This document shows positions 1 through 6,050 of a stretch of DNA of 9,254 nucleotides, piece by piece. The stretch lies in assembly GCA_001796045.1 (NCBI GenBank), contig MGLN01000165.1, positions 1-9,254 on the forward strand. Reading direction: 5' to 3'. The position numbers and the translations under genes were made by a program. A model generated the notes under the pieces. The model made no database searches, was not told the DNA's origin, and was given only the letters and a program-made list of their open reading frames with translations. Positions within the stretch are counted from its first letter, which is position 1, and every line of letters starts with the position of its first letter. The stretch is from Caulobacterales bacterium RIFOXYB1_FULL_67_16 (GTDB lineage Bacteria > Pseudomonadota > Alphaproteobacteria > Caulobacterales > Caulobacteraceae).

Positions 1-144
1 ATCGACTTCATCCTGGGCGGCGAACGCAGTCTGAGGGACGGCTCCAGCCTGTCGCTGCAAGCCGTGGCCAGCCGCGAGCCGCGCCACACCGCCGACGCCG
101 CGCCCGAGTTCGCCCTGATCGGGGGCTGGCGACGCCGGTTCTGA
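1..144 (+). CDS. C-terminal fragment of an unidentified protein (possible outer-membrane barrel end)
   Basis: The frame is open from the first base to a TGA at 142-144 and gives the last 47 residues of a protein whose start lies outside the window. I do not recognise the family. The visible part is polar with alternating hydrophobic residues (FILGGERSL, SLSLQAVASR, EFALIGGWRRRF) and ends in Phe. This resembles beta strands with a C-terminal aromatic, as in outer-membrane barrel proteins, but three Arg just before the end are not ideal for a BAM recognition signal. The stop codon lies inside the left end of the large palindrome at 140-259. The gene converges on grpE. The membrane idea is an inference from about 47 residues only. 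Confidence 0.55.
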   Translation: MDFILGGERSLRDGSSLSLQAVASREPRHTADAAPEFALIGGWRRRF

Positions 145-259
145 GGGGGTGTCGGCGCTGGTGAAGGTGAGCGAGAATTGTGCGGCCTCGAACGTCGTGC
201 CGAACGCCTCGCTCACCTGCCGCTCACCAGCACTATTCACTAGCACAAACCCCCTCAGA
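140..259. repeat. Large imperfect palindrome between convergent genes (MITE-like or bidirectional terminator)
   Basis: Terminal arms TCTGAGGGGGT (140-150) and ACCCCCTCAGA (249-259) are exact reverse complements over 11 bp. Inside, GCTGGTGA (157-164) pairs with TCACCAGC (224-231), and AGGTGAGCGAG (165-175) pairs with CTCGCTCACCT (208-218), leaving a five-base bulge GCCGC (219-223). About 30 bp of combined stem encloses a roughly 32-nt centre. The right flank also holds a near-exact direct repeat, TCACCAGCAC (224-233) and TCACTAGCAC (237-246). The position between two convergent genes fits a transcription-stopping structure. The nested, bounded architecture with terminal inverted repeats also fits a small non-autonomous mobile element. 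I see no obvious target-site duplication. Confidence 0.6.
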
Positions 260-265
260 GGAGGG
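252..265 (-). terminator. Possible intrinsic terminator of hrcA-grpE
   Basis: On the minus strand, just past the grpE stop, CCCTC-CTCT-GAGGG forms a 5-bp stem with a four-base loop, followed by GG and then TTTG. The T run is short, so termination would be weak. The right arm of the larger 140-259 palindrome uses some of the same bases, so the two folds compete. Confidence 0.3.
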
Positions 266-271
266 CGGTGA

Positions 272-910
272 TCAAGCCTTGCCGTCGAAGGCGTGAGTCT
301 GGGGTTCGCCGCCGCCGCCGCCATAGGGGTTTGACGGCTGGGCGCCCGAGCCCTTGGCGGCCACCACCACCATGGCCGGGCGGATCGTGCGGCCGAACAG
401 TTCGAAACCGGACTGCATGGTCTGGACCACGGCTCCGCCCGGCACCGTGTCCGACGGCTGTTCAATCATGGCCTGGTGCAGATGGGGGTTGAAGGCCTCG
501 CCGGCCTCGGGCGCGACCCGCTTCAGACCGTTGGTCTCGAACGCCTGCAGCAGGGCCTTCTGCGTCATTTCCAGACCCGTCACCAGACCGGCCGTGGCGC
601 CCTCGGCGTCCTTGGGCGCGGCCATCAGGGCGCGCTCAAGATTGTCGGCCACGCCCAGCAGATCCTTGGCGAAGCGCTGGATGGCGTAGGCGCGGGCGTC
701 GTTCTGCTGGGCCTCTGAACGGCGCTTCAGATTCTCCATCTCGGCGGCGACGCGCAGGGCGCGGTCCTTCCACTCGTCCCGCTCGGCGATCACGGCGTCC
801 AGCGGTGCAAGATTGTCCGAGGGATCGGCGTCCAGGCCGTGTTCGGCGTTGGCCTGCGCCATGTCGGCGTCCAGTTCGTTGAAATCGTCGTTCTGGGGTT
901 TGTCGCTCAC
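272..910 (-). CDS. grpE: GrpE, nucleotide-exchange factor for DnaK
   Basis: GrpE is the cytosolic co-chaperone that releases ADP from DnaK so that bound clients can leave. The 212-residue length is normal for alphaproteobacterial GrpE. An acidic, disordered N-terminus (1-35) is followed by the long helical dimerisation segment (about 38-95, with ERDEWKDRALRVAAEMENLKRR typical of the family) and the C-terminal beta domain with the signature around FNPHLHQAM (140-148) and GFELFGRTIRPAMVVVA (168-184). The start is GTG at 910-908, which overlaps the hrcA TGA as GTGA, implying translational coupling. No strong Shine-Dalgarno sequence is seen; GGGAAAG lies just upstream. A run of GCC triplets (307-322 on the + strand) encodes the GGGGG tract near the C-terminus, a simple-sequence stretch likely to vary in length. 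Confidence 0.97.
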   Translation of the reverse strand: MSDKPQNDDFNELDADMAQANAEHGLDADPSDNLAPLDAVIAERDEWKDRALRVAAEMENLKRRSEAQQNDARAYAIQRFAKDLLGVADNLERALMAAPKDAEGATAGLVTGLEMTQKALLQAFETNGLKRVAPEAGEAFNPHLHQAMIEQPSDTVPGGAVVQTMQSGFELFGRTIRPAMVVVAAKGSGAQPSNPYGGGGGEPQTHAFDGKA

Positions 911-2019
911 GTTTCTTTCCCGTCCAGCATCCGGCCCAGCACCCGGGCGGTATAGTCCACCAACGGAATGACACGGGCGTAGTTCAGTCGCGCCGGTCCT
1001 ATGACGCCTATGGCGCCCAGAACCCGCTGTCGGCCGCTCATATAGGGCGCCGCGATCACGGCGGAACCCGAAAGTGAAAACAGACGGGTTTCGGCGCCGA
1101 TGAAAATCCGCACCCCCTGCGCCGCATCCACACCGTCCAGCAGGCCGATCAGCTGTTCCTTCTGCTCCAGGTCGTCGAACAGGACCCGCACCCGCTCCAG
1201 ATCGGCCAGGCCTTCGCCGTCCTGCAGCAGATTGGCCCGACCCCGCACGATCAGGGCCCGCTCGCGGTCCGGCCCGCCGGACCAGGCGGCCAGACCGTCC
1301 TCGACCAGTCGCGCGGCGGCCTGGTCCAGCTCGCGCCGGGCGATCTCCAGCTCCTGGGTCATTTCGCGCTTGGCCTCGGCGAAGGGCCGGCCGCGCAGTC
1401 GGGCGTTCAGGAAGTTGGAGGCCTCCGTCAGGGTCGAGGGCGTGACCCCCGCCGCCAGGCTCATGATCCGGTTCTCCACCGTGCCGTCGTCGGCGACGAT
1501 GACCGCCAGGGCCTGATCGCCGCCAAGCGCCACGAACTCCACATGCTTGACCCCGGCGTCGCGCACCGGGCTGGAGACCACGCCTGCGCCCCCCGCCAGA
1601 CCCGACAGCAGATTGGACGCCTCGTCCAGGGCGGCCTCGAAATTGCGGCCCCGGCCGGCCAGGCGGGCGTCGATCTCGCGCCGCTCCTCCTTGGTCAGGT
1701 CGCCGATCTCCAGGAGGCCGTCGACGAACAGGCGCAGACCCGCATGGGTGGGAATCCGCCCCGCCGAGGCGTGGGGCGAGGCCAAAAGCCCGGCCAGGGT
1801 CAGATCCTGCATCGTATTGCGGATCGAGGCCGGCGACAGGGCGATGCCGCCCAGCGACAGGGTGCGCGACCCCACCGGCTCGCCGGTCTCCAGATAGGAT
1901 TCGACGATGCGCCGGAAGATGTCCCGCGCCCGCGCGTCCAGCCCCGCCAGCCCCGCCAGGGACTGGCCCGTCGCCGGACCGCCGTCGAACGGCGGGGTTT
2001 TGGGGGCATACAGGCTCAC
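907..2019 (-). CDS. hrcA: HrcA, heat-inducible transcription repressor
   Basis: HrcA represses chaperone genes (classically groESL) by binding CIRCE operators, and its activity is tuned by GroEL. The 370 residues contain the N-terminal winged helix (about 31-95: IFRRIVESYLETGEPVGSRTL, recognition region SPASIRNTMQDL at 62-73, then HASAGRIPTHAGLRLFVD), a GAF-like middle domain, and the conserved C-terminal block around IFIGAET (305-311) and GAIGVIGPARLNYARVIPLV (335-354). The start is GTG at 2019-2017. The next in-frame upstream triplets hold no start before a TGA, and the usual family start would be near residue 27, so about 25 extra residues precede the DNA-binding domain. No Shine-Dalgarno sequence is visible. 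It is the first gene of hrcA-grpE, divergent from rph across 46 bp. No CIRCE-like element lies in that gap, so autoregulation is not evident here. Confidence 0.97.
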   Translation of the reverse strand: MSLYAPKTPPFDGGPATGQSLAGLAGLDARARDIFRRIVESYLETGEPVGSRTLSLGGIALSPASIRNTMQDLTLAGLLASPHASAGRIPTHAGLRLFVDGLLEIGDLTKEERREIDARLAGRGRNFEAALDEASNLLSGLAGGAGVVSSPVRDAGVKHVEFVALGGDQALAVIVADDGTVENRIMSLAAGVTPSTLTEASNFLNARLRGRPFAEAKREMTQELEIARRELDQAAARLVEDGLAAWSGGPDRERALIVRGRANLLQDGEGLADLERVRVLFDDLEQKEQLIGLLDGVDAAQGVRIFIGAETRLFSLSGSAVIAAPYMSGRQRVLGAIGVIGPARLNYARVIPLVDYTARVLGRMLDGKET

Positions 2020-2065
2020 GTTTTCAGGATAATCACCGCCGCCCCAGCTTCCAAGGACTCATCTC
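2020..2065. promoter_or_regulatory. Divergent hrcA/rph intergenic region
   Basis: Only 46 bp separate the two start codons. It holds an AT-rich GATAAT (2028-2033; ATTATC on the minus strand), which read on the minus strand sits about 8 nt before the hrcA GTG. With TTGGAA (minus strand, about 16 nt further upstream) this could be a promoter giving a nearly leaderless hrcA mRNA. AAGGA (2053-2057) is a good Shine-Dalgarno sequence for rph with an 8-nt spacer. GACTC (2056-2060) is a GANTC site, the CcrM methylation motif of Caulobacterales. The rph promoter probably lies within the 5' end of hrcA; I could not place it. Confidence 0.4.
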
Positions 2066-2791
<726 letters not shown>

Positions 2792-2843
2792 GGGGTTTCG
2801 CCGCCGGCTTTGGACGGGCATCGTCGCGCGGTTGATCTGGGCT

Positions 2844-2847
2844 GGAG
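2844..2847 (+). promoter_or_regulatory. Shine-Dalgarno sequence fixing the lipoprotein start
   Basis: GGAG with an 8-nt spacer to ATG 2856. It favours this start over the in-frame TTG at 2832 and places the hydrophobic signal segment right at the N-terminus. Confidence 0.65.
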
Positions 2848-2855
2848 ACTGTCCG

Positions 2856-3320
2856 ATGCGCCGTTCCCTGTGGCTTTCCCTCGCCGTCTGCGCCGTGCTG
2901 GCCGCCGGATGCCGGCCGTCCGGGCCGGCGGACCCGCCGGAGTCCGACGAGGCGGCGAGCCTCGACGTGATCGACGCCGTCCCGCTGGAGGCCGAGACGC
3001 CGCCGCCCGCCGCCCAGACCCGGGCGCCGGTCCCCGGACCGGCCGAACCGTCGGACCCGACGGCCCCAGCCCCCGACGCAGAGGAGACCGGCGCCCCGGC
3101 CCCCTCAGCCGGCGATCCGCCCTCGGACTCGGCCAGCTGCCGCGAGGCCATCGGGGAGGCCGCGTCGGCCCGGCTGGTCCAGCGCTGCATCCAGGTCAGT
3201 CCCGCCACCCGTCCGCCCTGCAACGCAGCCAACCCCTGTCGTCTGATCCAGGACGAAATCGACCGGTCCTGCAAGCTGTGGGCGCGCGACGGCGATCCCC
3301 CGGCGGAATGCCGGCCCTGA
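2856..3320 (+). CDS. Small six-cysteine lipoprotein of unknown function
   Basis: The 154-residue product starts with a lipoprotein signal (MRRSLWLSLAVCAVLAAGC, lipobox LAAGC, lipidated Cys19). A long low-complexity Pro/Ala/Glu/Asp-rich linker (20-92) follows, then a compact C-terminal domain (about 93-154) with six cysteines at 95, 111, 122, 128, 139 and 152. The even number suggests three disulfides in the periplasm. A conserved-looking core is CIQVSPATRPPCNAANPC (111-128) followed by RLIQDEIDRSC. I think I have seen this domain in other alphaproteobacterial hypothetical proteins, but I know no function. ATG 2856 is chosen because GGAG (2844-2847) sits 8 nt upstream; an in-frame TTG at 2832 is a poorer start. 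It lies 64 bp after rph in the same direction and may be co-transcribed. Confidence 0.8.
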   Translation: MRRSLWLSLAVCAVLAAGCRPSGPADPPESDEAASLDVIDAVPLEAETPPPAAQTRAPVPGPAEPSDPTAPAPDAEETGAPAPSAGDPPSDSASCREAIGEAASARLVQRCIQVSPATRPPCNAANPCRLIQDEIDRSCKLWARDGDPPAECRP

Positions 3321-3346
3321 GACCGAGGGCCGCGACAGGCCCGGTC
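3321..3346. terminator. Hairpin between convergent genes, probable bidirectional terminator
   Basis: GACCGAGGGCC (3321-3331) pairs with GGCCCGGTC (3338-3346) as a 9-bp GC-rich stem with a two-base GA bulge and the loop GCGACA. It fills almost the whole 29-bp gap between the lipoprotein stop and the stop of the opposing gene. No T run follows on either strand, so it may act as a transcript-stabilising or pausing structure rather than a classical intrinsic terminator. Confidence 0.5.
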
Positions 3347-3349
3347 TGA

Positions 3350-4117
3350 TCAGCCGACGCGAGGCGACTTCAGGCGGCGCTTGTTCGAATGGGTGGCCGG
3401 CGCCGTCCCCAGGTCCTCGGGCACCTCGCCCTTGAAGTAATAGCGCTGCCACGCCTCCTTGGCCGCGTCCGGGTCGCCCCCGGCCAGCCGCTGGTTGAAG
3501 TCGGTGCGGGCGCGGTTCCAGGCCTCGAACTGGCCCTTCATCGTCGGATTGGATTCCAGGGTCCGGATCACCGGCTGGAACTGTTCGACCTTCTTGTGCT
3601 CGATCAGATTGATGAAGCAGAAGGGCTCGCCCTTCTCGAAGGTGACGCGGCCCGGCCGGGTGAAGATCCAGTTCATCGTGAAGGGGAAGGGCAGCCAGTC
3701 GGTCTCGATCAGGCCGACCAGGGGCTGGATCCCGTCCTTCAGGTGATTGGGCGACCCCGAACACATCATCCCCCAGCCCGGCGGGGTGCGGAACAGATAC
3801 TGCGGGTGCATGGTCAGGACCCCGCGCGAAAAGTGCGAGGTGACGAAATGGGCCAGGTCGGGCTGGGGCCGGTCCGGCGTGATGACGATGTCTTCCTGAC
3901 GCGGGCCGCCGTTCCATTCGGCCGAAAAGCCGAACGGGCACAGGATTTCCCAACCCGTGGTGTTGGCCATGTTCAGCGGCAGGCAGCGATAAGGGTGACG
4001 GCTGATGAAGGCGTCCATCCAGTTCCGCGACTGGCGGCCGGGCACCAGATCGGGCGGCCGGGCCGCCATCGGATAGCATTCCAGTTCCAGCGGGCGCGTG
4101 TGCACGGTATCGACCAT
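3350..4117 (-). CDS. DUF6065-like protein of unknown function
   Basis: The 255-residue protein is rich in Trp, Phe, His and Pro. It contains blocks I associate with the DUF6065 family: RNWMDAFISRHPYRCLPLNMANTTGWEILCP (31-61, quoted in part), FSAEWNGG (64-71), HFSRGVLTMHPQYLFRTPPGWGMMCSG (95-121), FPFTMNWIFTRPGRVTFEKGEPFCFI (144-169). A charged helical C-terminus (about 175-230) is followed by a basic tail (NKRRLKSPRVG). No signal peptide or membrane segment is visible, so it is probably cytosolic. No catalytic motif is known to me; the His, Cys and Asp residues in the conserved blocks could bind metal, which is pure inference. The start is ATG 4117, supported by AGGA 8 nt upstream; a TTG extension to 4153 is unlikely. 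It is divergent from the deacylase gene across 38 bp. Confidence 0.8.
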   Translation of the reverse strand: MVDTVHTRPLELECYPMAARPPDLVPGRQSRNWMDAFISRHPYRCLPLNMANTTGWEILCPFGFSAEWNGGPRQEDIVITPDRPQPDLAHFVTSHFSRGVLTMHPQYLFRTPPGWGMMCSGSPNHLKDGIQPLVGLIETDWLPFPFTMNWIFTRPGRVTFEKGEPFCFINLIEHKKVEQFQPVIRTLESNPTMKGQFEAWNRARTDFNQRLAGGDPDAAKEAWQRYYFKGEVPEDLGTAPATHSNKRRLKSPRVG

Positions 4118-4125
4118 GGACCTGT

Positions 4126-4129
4126 TCCT
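4126..4129 (-). promoter_or_regulatory. Shine-Dalgarno sequence fixing the DUF6065-like start
   Basis: On the minus strand AGGA precedes ATG 4117 by 8 nt (spacer ACAGGTCC). This decides against the longer TTG start at 4153, which would almost abut the opposing gene. Confidence 0.55.
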
Positions 4130-4155
4130 AGCGCCCGAAACCTGACCACTCAACC

Positions 4156-4668
4156 ATGACGCCGAATCCCGCCTTCGACCGCGAGACCCTGACCGCCTGG
4201 CTGGCCGAACACGGCGTGGCCCACACCACCCACGACCACCCGGCCGTCTTCCGTGTCGAGGAAGGCCTGGACCTCAAGGCCGACCTGCCCGGCGCCCACA
4301 CCAAGAACCTGTTCCTGAAGGACCACAAGGGCCGGCTGTGGCTGATTTCGGCCCGCCAGGACACGATCATCGACCTGAAACGCGCCGCCGCCGCGATGGG
4401 CTCGGGCCGCCTGTCGTTCGGAAATGAGACCCTGATGTTCGAAACCCTGGGCGTCCGCCCCGGCTCGGTCACCGCCCTGGGCCTGATCAACGACACGGAC
4501 CGCCGCGTGACCTTCGTCCTGGACCGCCGCCTGTGGGACGCCGACATCGTCAACTTCCACCCCCTGACCAATACGGCGACCACGGCCCTGGACCAGGCCG
4601 CGTTCCGGCGGGTGCTGGCGCTGCTGGGGCGCGAGCCGGTGGTGGTGGACTTCGGGGCGCTGGGGTGA
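4156..4668 (+). CDS. proX: Prolyl-tRNA deacylase of the YbaK/ProX superfamily (ProXp-ala type)
   Basis: This single-domain trans-editing enzyme hydrolyses mischarged tRNA; the ProXp-ala branch clears Ala-tRNA(Pro) made by prolyl-tRNA synthetases lacking the editing insertion, as in many alphaproteobacteria. The 170 residues match the family. Seen: a helical N-terminus, HDHPAVFRVEEG (26-37), the hallmark HTKNLFLKD (48-56) with Lys50-Asn51, RLSFGNETLMFETLGVRPGSVTALGLIND (85-113, quoted in part) and VNFHPLTN (132-139) with His135. Lys50 and His135 appear to correspond, with a constant offset of five, to the Lys45 and His130 I recall for the Caulobacter crescentus enzyme. No Shine-Dalgarno sequence is seen before ATG 4156. 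Specificity for Ala- rather than Cys-tRNA(Pro) is inferred from the sequence type, not proven. Confidence 0.92.
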   Translation: MTPNPAFDRETLTAWLAEHGVAHTTHDHPAVFRVEEGLDLKADLPGAHTKNLFLKDHKGRLWLISARQDTIIDLKRAAAAMGSGRLSFGNETLMFETLGVRPGSVTALGLINDTDRRVTFVLDRRLWDADIVNFHPLTNTATTALDQAAFRRVLALLGREPVVVDFGALG

Positions 4669-5051
4669 GCGCGATTCTAACCACCCTGTCTCCTCCCCAC
4701 TGCGTGGGGAGGAGACGTGTGGCGGCCGCCTTCCGTCTGGCCATCCCATCCTAATTTTCTCGTCGAAGCGTCGCCTTTTCAAAGCCTTAACGCTTAGATT
4801 CGCCCTTCAACCCATCACCCTCCAAAACCGTGCGACACTCCCAGCATGGTCTTTGAAAACTGAATCCCCGCCGCCGCGCCTTGTTTGGCACGTTTGGCGC
4901 CTTGGCACGGTGTTTTCGCGCCATTTGCGCCAGAACGAGCGACCTGTCTGTCGTTACTCCGGGCGCCGCGCGACCAATTCGCCGCTTGATGCCGAGGCAT
5001 CCCGACGCCATCTGGTCCGTTACGACCTTCGAGCCTGCACGGACCCCCGCC
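4669..5051. other. Long intergenic region before cnoX
   Basis: This 383-bp stretch has no convincing gene. It holds the perfect hairpin at 4688-4716, then a comparatively AT-rich part (about 4750-4865) likely to contain the promoter for the downstream + strand genes. AAGCGT (4766-4771) and ACGCTT (4790-4795) form a weak inverted repeat. The sequence GCTTAGAT (4792-4799) loosely resembles the -10 class of Caulobacter housekeeping promoters, but I find no good -35 partner. Three GANTC sites occur (4673-4677, 4797-4801, 4862-4866). The octamer TTGGCACG occurs twice (4885-4892, 4902-4909). The cnoX frame stays open upstream to a TTG at 4881, but the translated extension is Arg-rich and not thioredoxin-like. 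Confidence 0.5.
4688..4716. repeat. Perfect palindrome, 12-bp stem with 5-nt loop
   Basis: GTCTCCTCCCCA (4688-4699), loop CTGCG (4700-4704), TGGGGAGGAGAC (4705-4716) are exact reverse complements. It lies 19 bp after the deacylase stop. Without a T run it is not a textbook terminator. The CTCCCCA...TGGGGAG core resembles a palindromic repeat I recall as common between genes of Caulobacterales, so a REP-like element serving as terminator or mRNA stabiliser is likely. Confidence 0.7.
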
Positions 5052-5960
5052 ATGACCCTGATCGACCCGACCCTGTCCCCGAACCGCTCCGGCGACGACC
5101 TGATCAAGGAAGGCACGGACGCCTCCTTCATGACCGACGTGGTCGAGGCCTCGAAGGTCCAGCCGGTCATCGTCGACTTCTGGGCCACCTGGTGCGGCCC
5201 GTGCCGGACCCTGGGCCCGGCGCTGGAGAAGGCCGTGCGCGCCGCCAAGGGGGCGGTGAAGATGGTCAAGATCGATGTGGACGCCAATCCGGCCTATGCG
5301 GGCCAGCTGCGGGTGCAGTCGATCCCCACCGTCTACGCCTTCATCAACGGCCAGCCGGTGGACGGCTTCCAGGGCGCCATTCCCGACAGCCAGATCAAGG
5401 CCTTCATCGACAAGCTGACCGGCGGCGCCGGCGGCTCGACCGAGACGGCGCAACTGCTGGAGCTGGGCGAGGAATCCCTGGGCCTCAACGACATCGGCGG
5501 CGCGGCCCAGGCCTTCGCCCATGTCCTGTCGATCGAGCCCGAGAACGAGAAGGCCATCGCCGGCATGGCGCGGGTCTATCTGGCCAACGGCGACCCTGAG
5601 CAGGCGTTGCAGACCATCGCCATGGCCCCCCAGGACTCCAAGGAGCCGGCGGTCCAGAGCGTCCGCGCCCAGCTGGCCCTGGCCGCCAAGACCCCGACCG
5701 GCGCTTTCACCGAACTGGAGGCCCGGGTGGCCGCCGATCCGAACGACCACCAGGCCCGGTTCGACCTGGCCGAGGCCCAGAGCGCGGCCGGCGACTTCAA
5801 GGGGGCGGTCGATCATCTGCTGGCCATCGTCCAGGCCGACCGCGAATGGAACGACCAGGCCGCCCGCAAACAGCTCCTGACCATCTTCGAGGCGGCCGGC
5901 CTGAGCTCCGACGTGTCCAAGGACGGCCGGCGCCGCCTGTCGTCCATTCTGTTCTCCTAA
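5052..5960 (+). CDS. cnoX: CnoX/YbbN chaperedoxin: thioredoxin domain plus TPR-like C-terminus
   Basis: CnoX proteins hold unfolded clients during stress, protect their cysteines from overoxidation and pass them to GroEL or DnaK. The 302 residues have an N-terminal thioredoxin fold (about 20-125) with VDFWATWCGPCRTLGPALEK, active-site WCGPC at 47-51, IDVDANPA (74-81) and cis-Pro92 in QSIPTVYAF. A helical tetratricopeptide-like region (about 130-300) carries typical Ala/Leu-rich repeats (LGEESLGLNDIGGAAQAFAHVL, MARVYLANGDPEQALQTI; each quoted in part). E. coli CnoX has lost the second redox cysteine; here both are present, as I recall for Caulobacter, so thioredoxin activity is expected. ATG 5052 is chosen because the thioredoxin domain starts normally from it. 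An in-frame TTG at 4881 would add 57 atypical residues. A clear Shine-Dalgarno sequence is lacking. Confidence 0.93.
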   Translation: MTLIDPTLSPNRSGDDLIKEGTDASFMTDVVEASKVQPVIVDFWATWCGPCRTLGPALEKAVRAAKGAVKMVKIDVDANPAYAGQLRVQSIPTVYAFINGQPVDGFQGAIPDSQIKAFIDKLTGGAGGSTETAQLLELGEESLGLNDIGGAAQAFAHVLSIEPENEKAIAGMARVYLANGDPEQALQTIAMAPQDSKEPAVQSVRAQLALAAKTPTGAFTELEARVAADPNDHQARFDLAEAQSAAGDFKGAVDHLLAIVQADREWNDQAARKQLLTIFEAAGLSSDVSKDGRRRLSSILFS

Positions 5961-5972
5961 GGAGATCGACGG

Positions 5973-6000
5973 GCCTCAAGTCGCGCGAAGCGCGGTAGGC
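5973..6000 (+). repeat. 28-bp hairpin repeat, copy 1
   Basis: First copy of the family in the gap between cnoX and the LON-domain gene. Arms GCCT (5973-5976) and AGGC (5997-6000) enclose the core GCGC-GAA-GCGC. It differs from the other copies by TCGC instead of TAGC before the core, which adds a C-G pair to the inner stem. Nine bases separate it from copy 2. Confidence 0.85.
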
Positions 6001-6009
6001 TCAGACAGG

Positions 6010-6037
6010 GCCTCAAGTAGCGCGAAGCGCGGTAGGC
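6010..6037 (+). repeat. 28-bp hairpin repeat, copy 2, 13 nt before the LON-domain start
   Basis: Same orientation as the other copies: GCCTCAAGTA, GCGC-GAA-GCGC, GGTAGGC. It continues as CCAAG, an extension shared with copy 5, which suggests the unit of duplication was longer than 28 bp. Immediately after it lies AAGGAG (6040-6045), a strong Shine-Dalgarno sequence with a 5-nt spacer to ATG 6051, so here the ribosome site is just outside the hairpin. Confidence 0.9.
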
Positions 6038-6050
6038 CCAAGGAGAAACA

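Noticed and set aside
1..240. Minus-strand frame open from a GTG at 240 to the window edge, reading VNSAGERQVSEAFGTTFEAA and on
   Set aside because: Stop-free frames are common opposite GC-rich genes and no Shine-Dalgarno sequence or known family supports it. The part over the palindrome is briefly protein-like, so a database check of that segment would be cheap, but I cannot support a gene.
307..322. GCC triplet run as a phase-variable tract
   Set aside because: It is a trinucleotide repeat in frame, encoding glycines in the GrpE tail, so slippage would change length without switching the gene off.
2020..2065. CIRCE operator in the hrcA/rph gap
   Set aside because: I looked for TTAGCACTC and GAGTGCTAA or clear variants and found none here or elsewhere in non-coding parts of the window.
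4118..4153. TTG start extending the DUF6065-like protein by 12 residues
   Set aside because: ATG 4117 has a Shine-Dalgarno sequence at good spacing, while the extension would consume the divergent promoter gap.
4881..5051. TTG-initiated N-terminal extension of the thioredoxin-TPR protein
   Set aside because: The 57 added residues are Arg-rich without family similarity, and the domain begins normally from ATG 5052.
5953..5965. TCTCC-TAA-GGAGA inverted repeat at the cnoX stop
   Set aside because: The loop is only three bases with a 5-bp stem, and the GGAG has no start codon at useful distance; probably chance.
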